Program-made: the position numbers and the translations under genes
Part shown: positions 27,891 through 35,681 of the stretch, one piece after another
How the letters are laid out: every line of letters begins with the position of its first letter
Position numbering within the stretch: position 1 is the stretch's first letter
Source of the DNA: Rhodospirillaceae bacterium UBA1479
Lineage (GTDB): Bacteria > Pseudomonadota > Alphaproteobacteria > Rhodospirillales > Casp-alpha2
Assembly (NCBI GenBank): GCA_002325375.1
Contig: DCRZ01000012.1
Span: 176,780 to 240,779 of the forward strand
Direction of reading: 5' to 3'
Length of the DNA stretch: 64,000 nucleotides
Notes under the pieces: generated by a model
The model's database searches: none
Seen by the model: only the letters and a program-made list of their open reading frames with translations
What the model was told of the DNA's origin: nothing

Positions 27891-28844
27891 ATGCCCGCCG
27901 ACGCCGAATACCCCGTGCAGCTTGAGGCCCCGGACATCAGCCCCTACAAAGCGGGCAACACGGGCATCGATTACATCACCAGTTTCGAGGCGGCCGAACC
28001 GGGCCCTCACGTGATGATCACGGCGGTCGTGCACGGCAACGAGCTGTGCGGCGCCATCGCCCTCGACTGGCTGATGAAACTGGGCGTGCGGCCCAAGCGG
28101 GGCAGACTGTCACTGGGGTTCATGAACGTCGCCGCCTATACCCGCTTCGATCCGGCGGAACCCCTGGCATCGCGTTTCGTCGAAGAGGATTTCAACCGCC
28201 TGTGGGACGCCGAAACCCTGGACGGCCCGCGCCAATCTGTCGAGCTGACGCGCGCCCGGGAAGTCCGCCCGTTCCTCGACACGGTCGACCGGCTTTTGGA
28301 TATCCATTCCATGCAGCACGCCACCGGGGCCTTGATGCTGTCAGGCCCGCTCGACAAGGGGCGCAGGCTAGCCGAAGGCACCGGCGTGCCGGAACTGGTG
28401 GTCATGGACGAAGGCCATGCCGCCGGCCGGCGCATGCGCGATTACGCGGATTTCCGCAATGAAGCCTCGCCCAAGGACGCGCTTCTGGTCGAATGCGGCC
28501 AGCATTGGGAAAAGTCTTCGGAAGACATGGCCAAGGAAACGGCGCTGCGCTTCCTGCTGTACACGGGCGCCGTGGACATGGATTTCGCGGGCCCGCACCT
28601 GGGGCCACCGCCGCCGAAACAGAAGATCGTCGAGGTCACCCATCCGGTCACCATCACAACCGACCGCTTTCGTTTCGCCGAGGATTACCGCGGGCTTGAG
28701 ACGATCGCCAAGGCGGGCACGGTGCTGGGCTACGACGGCGACGATCCCGTGGTCACGCCGCATGATGATTGCGTGCTGATCATGCCCTCGCGGCGCCTCA
28801 ACCGGGGGGGCACGGCGGTCCGCCTGGCCCGCGTCGTCGGCTGA
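27891..28844 (+). CDS. Succinylglutamate desuccinylase/aspartoacylase family protein
   Basis: M14-like zinc amidase fold of the AstE/AspA family, 317 residues. The zinc-ligand motif VVHGNELCG (H48, E51) is followed by RFVEEDFNRLWD with the substrate-binding arginine, and LLDIHSMQ with the third ligand near residue 143. The later glutamate in LLVECGQHWE is the likely catalytic base. Family members remove acetyl or succinyl groups from acidic amino acids. It is divergent from the ABC operon that ends with an N-formylglutamate amidohydrolase-like gene, so the two deacylases flank the importer. The exact substrate is unknown. Confidence 0.85.
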   Translation: MPADAEYPVQLEAPDISPYKAGNTGIDYITSFEAAEPGPHVMITAVVHGNELCGAIALDWLMKLGVRPKRGRLSLGFMNVAAYTRFDPAEPLASRFVEEDFNRLWDAETLDGPRQSVELTRAREVRPFLDTVDRLLDIHSMQHATGALMLSGPLDKGRRLAEGTGVPELVVMDEGHAAGRRMRDYADFRNEASPKDALLVECGQHWEKSSEDMAKETALRFLLYTGAVDMDFAGPHLGPPPPKQKIVEVTHPVTITTDRFRFAEDYRGLETIAKAGTVLGYDGDDPVVTPHDDCVLIMPSRRLNRGGTAVRLARVVG

Positions 28845-28853
28845 TCCCCGCCA

Positions 28854-28882
28854 TTGACAGAGGGGCTTTTCCTGCCAAATTA
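28854..28882 (+). promoter_or_regulatory. Possible promoter of the hsp20 gene
   Basis: TTGACA at 28854-28859, then a 17-bp spacer, then AAATTA at 28877-28882. The -35 is perfect but the -10 is weak; the bases CCAAAT at 28875-28880 could belong to a heat-shock (sigma32-like) -10 instead. Confidence 0.4.
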
Positions 28883-28892
28883 AGGGATACGA

Positions 28893-28955
28893 AGGGTGCT
28901 GCCGCTGCGCGGGTCCTTCGGCCGTTTTCGCTCATGACACCAGAGGAGAACGCCC
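28893..28955 (+). promoter_or_regulatory. Probable ROSE-type RNA thermometer before hsp20
   Basis: The leader ends with TCGCT (28928-28932), a match to the UYGCU anti-Shine-Dalgarno box of ROSE elements, then a 9-base loop and AGAGGAGAA (28942-28950), the ribosome binding site 5 nt before the ATG. Upstream sequence forms another GC hairpin. ROSE elements control hsp20 genes in many alphaproteobacteria by melting at high temperature. Confidence 0.65.
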
Positions 28956-29417
28956 ATGTCTCGGCTCGGCGCCTTCAACAGCCCCCTGCTTTTGGGTTTC
29001 GAACATTTCGAACGTATGCTCGACCAGGCCGCCAAGGTCTCCGGTGAGGGCTATCCCCCCTACAATATCGAACAGGTGGGCGACAATCTGTTGCGCATCA
29101 CCCTGGCCGTCGCCGGGTTCACCGACGACGATCTTTCCGTCACGGTCGAGGAGAACCAATTGGTCATCCGCGGCCGCCAGCAGGACGACGGGGCCGAGCG
29201 CATCTACCTGCACCGCGGCATCGCGGCGCGCCAGTTCCAGCGCAGCTTCGTCCTGGCCGAGGGCATCGAGATCGTGCGCGCGCACCTGGACAACGGATTG
29301 CTGCACATCGACCTTGAACGCCATGTGCCCGAACCCGAGGTCAAGACCATTGCCATCGAAAAGGGCGGCATGAACAAGAAACCGGGCCGCACCATCGACG
29401 TGGCGCCCGAGGAATAG
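28956..29417 (+). CDS. Small heat-shock protein, Hsp20/IbpA type
   Basis: ATP-independent holdase chaperone, 153 residues. The alpha-crystallin domain spans about residues 32-135, from YPPYNIEQVGDNLLRITLAVAGF through LVIRGRQQDDGAERIYLHRGIAARQFQRSFVL to LDNGLLHIDLERHVPE. The final part PEVKTIAIEK contains an IxI-like tail motif. The N-terminal FEHFERMLDQAAK matches the IbpA class. A probable ROSE thermometer overlaps its ribosome binding site, and two DUF1150 genes follow, as expected for alphaproteobacterial class A sHsp loci. Confidence 0.94.
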   Translation: MSRLGAFNSPLLLGFEHFERMLDQAAKVSGEGYPPYNIEQVGDNLLRITLAVAGFTDDDLSVTVEENQLVIRGRQQDDGAERIYLHRGIAARQFQRSFVLAEGIEIVRAHLDNGLLHIDLERHVPEPEVKTIAIEKGGMNKKPGRTIDVAPEE

Positions 29418-29435
29418 GCCCCGCACGACACGTCC

Positions 29436-29464
29436 CGGCATCCGCCCCCGCCGCCCGGATGCCG
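29436..29464 (+). terminator. Hairpin after hsp20
   Basis: Perfect 9-bp stem CGGCATCCG (29436-29444) / CGGATGCCG (29456-29464) with an 11-base loop, 19 bp after the hsp20 stop. There is no T-run, so it may be an mRNA-stability or partial-termination hairpin that lowers expression of the following genes. Confidence 0.5.
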
Positions 29465-29548
29465 CCGAAATTCTCAGGCGGCGCATGAAGAAATCCTAAA
29501 ACCGCGTGCCCGGAAAACGGGGCGCGGCATCAGAAGGAGTTTCAAGCC

Positions 29549-29785
29549 ATGAACACCAATGCCCCCGACAACCATGTCCCGCCGGCCCCCGGCAGCCTGT
29601 CGGCCGAGGATTTCCTGGCCCTGGGCGCCGAGACCACGGCCTTCGTCAAGGCCATCGAGGTCGACGGAAAACCGGTCTACGGCATCTTTTCCGCTTTCGG
29701 ACAGCCGCTCGGCTATGCGGAATCCTTCGCCGTCGCCCAGGCGACCGTGCGCCAGAACGACCTGGAACCGTTTTCCGTCCACTAA
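29549..29785 (+). CDS. DUF1150 family protein, copy 1
   Basis: A 78-residue soluble protein of unknown function. The family core is SAEDFLALGAETTAFVKAIEVDGK, followed by GIFSAFGQPLGYAESFAVAQATVRQND. DUF1150 genes are found beside hsp20 in many alphaproteobacteria, which suggests a link to stress protection, but no activity has been shown to my knowledge. AGAAGGAG precedes the ATG by 9 nt. It is 131 bp downstream of hsp20 and is followed by a second, diverged copy. Confidence 0.85.
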   Translation: MNTNAPDNHVPPAPGSLSAEDFLALGAETTAFVKAIEVDGKPVYGIFSAFGQPLGYAESFAVAQATVRQNDLEPFSVH

Positions 29786-29975
29786 CTCCGCCATCCGTTA
29801 TTCCTGCCGACGGAACCGTTTTTGTCCGCCCGTTAAAGGATCGGTTAACCGTTTTTGCCGAGAATAGGGAATGGATGCGGTTTCCCTCGGGCCCGAGAAA
29901 CGGGCTTCAGTCAGGCCCATCACGGGCCCCGGAGAATACGGGGGAAACGGGAACCGCCAGTCGGGAGAACGACTG

Positions 29976-30230
29976 ATGTCGGACAACACTCATTCGAACA
30001 GCAAGCCTGTCGGCAATTTCAAGGCCATGGCGCTGCGCCGTATGTCGGGAACGGATTTTCTCGCCCTGGGATCGGACAAGATCGTGTTCGTGAAGCCGGT
30101 CGCGGCCGAAGGCAGCAAGGCCTTCGGCGTCTATTCGGCGTCGGGCGAGGAACTGGGCTGGGCGGAAAGCTTCGAGTTGGCCGAAGCGACGGCGTTCAAG
30201 AACGACTTCGCGGTCGCCACGCTTCACTAG
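29976..30230 (+). CDS. DUF1150 family protein, copy 2
   Basis: An 84-residue paralogue of the preceding gene. The shared pattern is DFLALG, FVK, then a glycine-serine turn, LGxAESF and ND, ending in His in both proteins, while the N-terminus is different. CGGGAGAA lies about 8 nt upstream of the ATG at 29976; a longer frame from 29871 has no ribosome binding site and no similarity to copy 1, so it is not used. The 190-bp gap between the copies contains CGGTTAACCG followed by TTTTTG (about 29841-29856), possibly a weak terminator. Confidence 0.85.
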   Translation: MSDNTHSNSKPVGNFKAMALRRMSGTDFLALGSDKIVFVKPVAAEGSKAFGVYSASGEELGWAESFELAEATAFKNDFAVATLH

Positions 30231-30382
30231 CGGCGATCAACCGCGGCAATGCGGACGGGGCCCAAAAGGCCCCGCGCCTGCCGTCGGGATTCTTGAATAA
30301 ACAAGCCACCAGAACGCGCATATCCCGGGCGGCTTTGCCGCACCGGTCGATTTTCGCTTAAATCAGGATGGTCTTAGGCGGC

Positions 30383-30847
30383 TTAGGCCGCCTGAACGTC
30401 GGCGGAGTTGCTGAGGATGGCGTAGAGCGCTTCCGCGTTGTCCGTGCCGCGCAGCTTGTCGCAGGTCGCGCGGTCACGTAGCAACCGGGACACCCGGGCC
30501 AGAGCCTTGAGATGATCCGCCCCCGCCGATTCCGGCGCCAGCAGCAGGAAAATCAGATCGACCGGTTGTTCGTCGATGGCCTGGAAATCAATGGGCTTTT
30601 CCATGCGCGCGAACATGCCATAGAGCTTGTCCAGGCCGGGCAGCTTGCCGTGGGGAATGGCGATGCCGTTGCCCACACCGGTGGTGCCCAGTTTTTCCCG
30701 TTCCATCAGAACGTCGAACACCGCGCGTTCGTCCAGATCGGTGACGCGCGAGACGGCGCCCGCCAGTTCCTGCAGCGCCTGCTTCTTGCTGGTCACACGC
30801 AAATTGGCGATCACACTGTCTGAGGTGAGGAGGTCGCGGATTTCCAT
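30383..30847 (-). CDS. ptsN: PTS IIA-like nitrogen regulatory protein
   Basis: EIIA-Ntr, the last phosphoacceptor of the nitrogen PTS chain; in other bacteria it regulates potassium uptake and metabolism. The 154-residue protein has the phosphorylated histidine in GNGIAIPHGKLPGL (near residue 66) and the usual MEIRDLLTSDSVIANL start. The ATG at 30847 has AAAGGA about 8 nt upstream, so the 15 extra codons of the longer frame are dropped. It is 51 bp after hpf in the conserved rpoN-hpf-ptsN order. Confidence 0.95.
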   Translation of the reverse strand: MEIRDLLTSDSVIANLRVTSKKQALQELAGAVSRVTDLDERAVFDVLMEREKLGTTGVGNGIAIPHGKLPGLDKLYGMFARMEKPIDFQAIDEQPVDLIFLLLAPESAGADHLKALARVSRLLRDRATCDKLRGTDNAEALYAILSNSADVQAA

Positions 30848-30898
30848 AACCAGTCCTTTGCCTTTCGCGGACGCCTTCCGGAGACGCCCCAAACACCC

Positions 30899-31480
30899 TT
30901 ACGCGTCGGCGGAGCGGCCGTCGACCGGATCAATCCAGCCGATATTGCCGTCATCGCGCCGATAGACGACGTTCAGGCGTCCCGACTTGCTGTCACGGAA
31001 CATCTGCACCCGAACATCCGCCAGATCCATGCGCATAACCGCGGCGCTGACCGACAGGGTCGGAATTTCCGTAGGCAATTCGGCGATGATTGTCGGCTGT
31101 CCCTCTTCGGGCAATTCCTCGTGTTCCGGTTCCGCCTGCACCACGAAATGCTGGGCCCGGAAGCTTTCCTGGGCGGCCTTGTTCTCGTGATGGCTGGTCA
31201 GACGCCGGTGATAGCGGCGCAGCTGTTTGGCGATGCGTTCCGCCGCCTGGTCGAAGGCCGCGTAAGGATCGTCGTTCGCACCCCGTCCGTGAACGACGAC
31301 GCCGCCCATGGGATGCACCGAAATTTCGGCATTGAACGTGTGTCCCGATTTGGACAGTACGACATTCGCCTCAAGCGCGCGGTCGAAATACTTGGTGACC
31401 GCGTCCGCAATCTGGCCTTCGGCGTGGCTTCGCAGCGCGTCGCCCACGTCCAGGTTCTTGCCCTTAATGGTGATATTCAT
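30899..31480 (-). CDS. hpf: Ribosome hibernation promoting factor, long form
   Basis: Binds 30S subunits and promotes 100S ribosome dimers in stationary phase. The 193-residue protein has the N-terminal HPF/RaiA domain (MNITIKGKNLDVGDALRSHAEGQI ... DPYAAFDQAAERIAKQLRRY) and the C-terminal dimerisation domain LADVRVQMFRDSKSGRLNVVYRRDDGNIGWIDP that defines the long form. It sits between rpoN and ptsN. A promoter at 31679-31707 gives it its own start with a long leader. Confidence 0.95.
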   Translation of the reverse strand: MNITIKGKNLDVGDALRSHAEGQIADAVTKYFDRALEANVVLSKSGHTFNAEISVHPMGGVVVHGRGANDDPYAAFDQAAERIAKQLRRYHRRLTSHHENKAAQESFRAQHFVVQAEPEHEELPEEGQPTIIAELPTEIPTLSVSAAVMRMDLADVRVQMFRDSKSGRLNVVYRRDDGNIGWIDPVDGRSADA

Positions 31481-31817
31481 GTCCCGGTCTTAGCCGTTTC
31501 TTCTTTCCAGTGGTTAAGCCGTGCGATCAGTGCCTTTCCGGCCGGCGAAACATGCACGTTTAGGCGCCTTGCCGGACGGGCCCTTTCTCGGGCTCGCGTA
31601 CGGCCACCCAAAGTGGCCGAAAGGACATTGACGGGACCGTTCAGTCATGGACATCGGTCCGCCTCGACGAAGGCCCGGAAATTAGTTCCGACACCCGCCG
31701 CTGTCAACCATCCCATTCGGCCAGGAGGGGCAAATCGCCTTGTCCTGTTAATGATTATTAAGATGTTGAAGTTCTCAAAATCATCCGAAACCGGAAGCCC
31801 GACCGAATTGATCCGCG
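31481..31817. other. rpoN-hpf intergenic region: hpf promoter and long leader
   Basis: This 337-bp gap has no gene that I can support. It contains the hpf promoter (31679-31707), a perfect GGCCAC/GTGGCC hairpin with loop CCAAA-type at 31601-31619, and other GC pairs in the predicted leader of about 190 nt. No clear terminator for rpoN was seen. Confidence 0.6.
31679..31707 (-). promoter_or_regulatory. Sigma70-type promoter for hpf
   Basis: Minus-strand TTGACA (31707-31702), 17-bp spacer, TAATTT (31684-31679). One of the best consensus matches in the window. It lies inside the rpoN-hpf gap and points at hpf and ptsN. Confidence 0.7.
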
Positions 31818-33407
31818 TTAATTGCTGAGGCTTTTCTGGCGACGGCGCTGCACGGACGACGGAATGCCCAAGGCTTCGCGGTATTTGGCCACCGTGCGCC
31901 GGGCGATATCGACGCCGTCGGCACGCAGAATTTCGACCAGTTTGTCATCGGACAGAACCTGGGCCGGGGGCTCGCCGTCGATCATGGCGCGAATCCGGGC
32001 CTTGATGGCCTCGGCCGAAAACGCCTCGCCGCCGTCGGACCGCGAAATCGACGAGGTAAAGAAATACTTCAGTTCGAAAATCCCGCGCGGCGACGCAATG
32101 TACTTGTTCGCGGTGACCCGGCTGACCGTGCTTTCGTGCATGTCGATGATATCGGCGATGTCGCGCAGCACCAGCGGACGCAGATGCTGCACCCCCTTCA
32201 GGAAGAAGGCGTCCTGCTGACGCACGATTTCCTTGGCCACCTTGAGGATCGTCGTCGCCCGCTGGTGCAGCGATTTCACCAGCCAGTTCGCCGACTGGTA
32301 CTGTTCGGTGATGTACTGGCGGTCGATCTTGGACGCCTTCTTGGTGCTGATCTCGGCGTAGTACTGGTTGTTGACCAGGACCCGGGGCAGGGTGTCGGGG
32401 TTGAGTTCGATATGCCATCCGCCGGACGGCCGGGCGCGCATCAGCACGTCGGGGATCACCGGCTGGGCAAGCTCGCCGCCGAACGCCAGCGCCGGCTTGG
32501 GGTCAAGCGACTTAAGTTCCGCCAGCATGTCGGCGATGTCTTCCGCATCGACGCCGCAGACCTTGGCCAGCGCCTTGAATTCGCGGCGGGCGACCAGATC
32601 CAGATTGTCCACGAAGGCCGCCATGGCCGGGTCCAGACGGTCGCGGTCGGCCAGTTGCAGGGCCAGGCATTCCTTCAGGTCGCGCGCGAAGATACCGGGC
32701 GGGTCGAACTGCTGCAGATGCTTGAGCACGGTCTCGACCCGCGCTGTCTCGCAATCCAGGGCTTCGGCCACGGCCGTGAGGTCGATGGTCAGATATCCGG
32801 TCTCATCCAGGCTATCGATCAGGTAGGCGCCGATCATGCGATCGACCACATCGCTGAGGTCCATGCCGAGCTGTTCCATCAGATGATCGCGCAGCGTGAC
32901 GTCGGACGACAGGGTCTGGTCCAGGCCCGGCAGGTCGTCGTCATAGCCGCCGGCGGCGGAAGTCGGCAGGGTCGGCTCGTACCCGGCGTCGGGGGCGGCC
33001 TGCACCGCATCCGGCTGGCCGTCCTGGGTATACAGATCGTCGAGCGCCACATCCATGTCGCCGTCGGCGGGGCCGCCGTCGCCGTCATCGCCGAAATCCA
33101 TGGACATGCCGTCATCGGGGCCGTCATCGGCAGGACCCGTGTCGTCCGGCCCATCGCCGGACGCGGCGGCGCCGTCCGTTCCCGCATCGGCGGCCTGGGC
33201 CCCGTCGCCGCCGTCCGCCGCATCCGCCTCTGTCGTGCGGTCCTCGGCATCGTCCCGCTCCAGCATGGGATTCTGCTCAAGTTCCTGCTCGACGAACTCG
33301 GCCAGTTCGATGTTGGACAGTTGCAGTAGCTTGATCGCCTGCTGCAATTGCGGCGTCATCACCAGAGACTGGCTCTGGCGTTGATCGAGGCGCGGCGTCA
33401 ACGCCAT
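31818..33407 (-). CDS. rpoN: RNA polymerase sigma-54 factor
   Basis: Sigma factor for -24/-12 promoters, which need AAA+ activators. The 529-residue protein begins with the Gln-rich region I (RLDQRQSQSLVMTPQLQQAIKLLQLSNIELAEFVEQELEQNP), followed by an unusually long Asp/Gly-rich acidic region II (about residues 50-150), the core-binding domain, the helix-turn-helix HESTVSRVTANKYIASPRGIFELKYFF and the RpoN box ARRTVAKYREALGI at the C-terminus. It is 54 bp downstream of lptB, the standard alphaproteobacterial order. Confidence 0.97.
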   Translation of the reverse strand: MALTPRLDQRQSQSLVMTPQLQQAIKLLQLSNIELAEFVEQELEQNPMLERDDAEDRTTEADAADGGDGAQAADAGTDGAAASGDGPDDTGPADDGPDDGMSMDFGDDGDGGPADGDMDVALDDLYTQDGQPDAVQAAPDAGYEPTLPTSAAGGYDDDLPGLDQTLSSDVTLRDHLMEQLGMDLSDVVDRMIGAYLIDSLDETGYLTIDLTAVAEALDCETARVETVLKHLQQFDPPGIFARDLKECLALQLADRDRLDPAMAAFVDNLDLVARREFKALAKVCGVDAEDIADMLAELKSLDPKPALAFGGELAQPVIPDVLMRARPSGGWHIELNPDTLPRVLVNNQYYAEISTKKASKIDRQYITEQYQSANWLVKSLHQRATTILKVAKEIVRQQDAFFLKGVQHLRPLVLRDIADIIDMHESTVSRVTANKYIASPRGIFELKYFFTSSISRSDGGEAFSAEAIKARIRAMIDGEPPAQVLSDDKLVEILRADGVDIARRTVAKYREALGIPSSVQRRRQKSLSN

Positions 33408-33461
33408 GACGCGGCCTCCCCGACCGTCGCGCGCATCCGCTGGCGAGCCGGCGGGTTCAAG

Positions 33462-34244
33462 TTAAAGGCTGAATCGGTCGCCCAGATAGACACGGCGCAC
33501 GTCCTCGTTGCCGACGATGTCCGACGGCCGGCCCTCCATGAGCATCATGCCGTCATGAATGATATAGGCGCGGTCGATGACGTCGAGCGTCTCGCGCACG
33601 TTGTGGTCGGTGATCAGCACCCCGATGCCGCGGTCCTTCAAATGCGCCACCAGATCGCGGATGTCGCCGACGGCGATCGGATCGATCCCGGCGAAAGGTT
33701 CGTCCAGCAGCACGAAATGCGGGTTCGACGCAAGGGCCCGGGCGATTTCGACACGCCGCCGCTCGCCGCCGGAAAGCGCGATGGCCGGCGTACGCCGCAG
33801 ATGGGTGATGGAAAATTCGGCCAACAGGGCATCCAGGATCGCCTCGCGGCGGTCGCGGTTGGATTCGACCACCTCAAGGGCGGCGCGGATGTTCTGCTCC
33901 ACGGTCAGGCCGCGGAAGATCGACGCTTCCTGCGGCAGGTAGCCGATGCCGAGGCGCGCGCGCCGGTACATAGGCAGCGCCGAGATATTCTGTCCGTCCA
34001 GAACGATGGTGCCGTAATCGGGCTGCACCAGGCCGGTGATCATGTAGAAGCAGGTCGTCTTGCCGGCGCCGTTGGGGCCAAGCAGGCCGACCACCTCGCC
34101 GCGTTGGATGCTGACGCTGACACCGCGCACCACGGGCCGCTTCTTGAAACTTTTGCCCAGGTTGTTGGCGATCAGACCCTGGTTGTCCGCGATCAGGCGC
34201 GGCTTGGCGGCGGAACGTTCGGGGCGGTTGTCGAGTTCACTCAT
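33462..34244 (-). CDS. lptB: LPS export ABC transporter ATP-binding protein
   Basis: Cytoplasmic ATPase that powers LPS extraction by LptFG. The 260-residue protein has Walker A GPNGAGKTT, Q-loop, signature ALSGGERRRVEIARAL, Walker B FVLLDEPFAGIDP and the switch ITDHNVRE; the GIDPIAVGDIRDLVAHL segment is typical of LptB. It has a short N-terminal extension before the nucleotide-binding domain. It is 7 bp downstream of lptA. The membrane partners LptF and LptG are not in the window. Confidence 0.95.
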   Translation of the reverse strand: MSELDNRPERSAAKPRLIADNQGLIANNLGKSFKKRPVVRGVSVSIQRGEVVGLLGPNGAGKTTCFYMITGLVQPDYGTIVLDGQNISALPMYRRARLGIGYLPQEASIFRGLTVEQNIRAALEVVESNRDRREAILDALLAEFSITHLRRTPAIALSGGERRRVEIARALASNPHFVLLDEPFAGIDPIAVGDIRDLVAHLKDRGIGVLITDHNVRETLDVIDRAYIIHDGMMLMEGRPSDIVGNEDVRRVYLGDRFSL

Positions 34245-34251
34245 GCTGTTC

Positions 34252-35067
34252 TTATTTTCCCGTTCTATCGCCGGAACCGGGCAACAGGGTGCCTTTGGTC
34301 CGACCGCCGGGACAGCTGAACAGTCGGCTGATGCCGGTGTTCAGGTTGACCTCGGCCTTGCAGCCATTCAATTCGTTCTTGCCGCGCTCGATCCTAACCG
34401 ATCCCGTCAAGGTCACGATACCCGTTTCCACGTTATAGACCCCACGGTCGCCATAGGCGCGGTCCCGTTCGGTCAGCACCGACACGTTGTCATAGGCATC
34501 GACCCGGTAGACCTTGCTTTCGCCTTCCTTGGTCTTGCGGAAGAAGGCGGCGAGCACGTCGGCGCGCACCCGGCGCTTGTCCTTGACAGCCTCGGCCTTG
34601 CCGCGGGCGACCGCCATCTGGCGCTGCTCCCAATATTCAAGCTGCTCGCGCGCCGTGATCACCGCGTCGGAAGTCACCATCTTGGGCGTGCCGCCGGACA
34701 GCACCAGGATCTCGCGGCCGACGTCGTAGACGGCCTTTTCGCCGCTCGCCGTCTGGCTCGGCGACTTGATCTTGACCGAACCGTCGGCGTCCAGGCGGTA
34801 GATCTCCGTGTTGCCGCCGGGGCGCTCCGTATAGAACGCCGTCAACTGGTCGGCCAACACGGTGATGTCGCCGCGCACGGCCTTGGCGTTGCCCTTGGCC
34901 AGGAACACCAGATTGTCCTGCTGCCATTCGATGCCGTTGTCGGCGAAGATTTCGATCGGCGTCTCGTCCCCGGCCCCCAGGTTGAGGGACTGGGCCTGGG
35001 CAGCACCGGACAGGCCGGCCATCATCCAGGCGGCCACGACGGCGGCAAGCATGCGCGCGCCCGTCAT
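34252..35067 (-). CDS. lptA: LPS transport periplasmic protein LptA
   Basis: Periplasmic bridge protein for LPS, 271 residues, with a signal peptide ending near SGAAQAQS. The OstA/LptA beta-jellyroll shows IEIFADNGIEWQQDNLVFLAKGNAKAVRGDITVLADQLTAFY and a second repeat near DNVSVLTERDRAYGDRGVYNVETG. It is longer than the 185-residue E. coli protein, as usual for alphaproteobacteria. It overlaps lptC by 4 bp. Confidence 0.9.
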   Translation of the reverse strand: MTGARMLAAVVAAWMMAGLSGAAQAQSLNLGAGDETPIEIFADNGIEWQQDNLVFLAKGNAKAVRGDITVLADQLTAFYTERPGGNTEIYRLDADGSVKIKSPSQTASGEKAVYDVGREILVLSGGTPKMVTSDAVITAREQLEYWEQRQMAVARGKAEAVKDKRRVRADVLAAFFRKTKEGESKVYRVDAYDNVSVLTERDRAYGDRGVYNVETGIVTLTGSVRIERGKNELNGCKAEVNLNTGISRLFSCPGGRTKGTLLPGSGDRTGK

Positions 35068-35681
35068 TTCGCCCCCTTGGCGCCGGGCTTCAGCACCATC
35101 TTGGACTTGCCCGTGAACAGGATCGTGCGGCCCTTGTTCAACAATCGGAAACCCTCCGCCTGCAAGGTGCCGAACGGCCCCTGACCCTTGACCGGGTCAT
35201 CCCCCCGGGCCAGCCCCTCGGCCAGGTCGAGGGTCGCCTTTTCCGTGCGGAATTCGTAACCGGAATCGTGAAACAGATTGACCGATCCGGCCAGATCCAG
35301 CGTCTTGGCGCGCCGCGCATAGATGCCGTTTTCCGCCGTCAGCACCAGCCAGGTGCCGTCCTTCAGCGTGATGTCCGCCTTCGGCAGCTCCAGGCCGATG
35401 CGCATGTCCATGCCCTCGCCGTCGAGTTTTTTGGCGATGTCGGCGGTCACCGCATAGGGCTGGTTGTCGTTGTCGGTGCCGACATAGCGCGGATTGAGAA
35501 GATTGGGGTCGCCGTCGACGTTGGAGGTGATGGCGGCGAAGCCGATGCGGAACCGCAGGTCCTCGGTGCGCAGATGCGGCCACAGAATAACCAGGGCGAT
35601 CAACCCGACCGCCGCGACAGGCAACATCACCTTGGCGACTTGGACGAACCCGGAATAGGAGTCCATGGCCATCGTGGTCAC
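35064..35681 (-). CDS. lptC: LPS export protein LptC
   Basis: Bitopic inner-membrane protein, 205 residues, with one N-terminal span (about residues 17-34, MLPVAAVGLIALVILW) and a periplasmic beta-jellyroll that passes LPS to LptA. ENGIYARRAKTLDLAGSVNLFHDSGYEFRTEKATLDLAEG is the family's best conserved part. It overlaps kdsD by 4 bp at its start and lptA by 4 bp at its end. Confidence 0.9.
   Translation of the reverse strand: MTTMAMDSYSGFVQVAKVMLPVAAVGLIALVILWPHLRTEDLRFRIGFAAITSNVDGDPNLLNPRYVGTDNDNQPYAVTADIAKKLDGEGMDMRIGLELPKADITLKDGTWLVLTAENGIYARRAKTLDLAGSVNLFHDSGYEFRTEKATLDLAEGLARGDDPVKGQGPFGTLQAEGFRLLNKGRTILFTGKSKMVLKPGAKGAK

Noticed and set aside
32136..33329. Plus-strand open frame opposite rpoN
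   Set aside because: Mirror of the rpoN coding sequence; the acidic region II yields repetitive antisense codons only.
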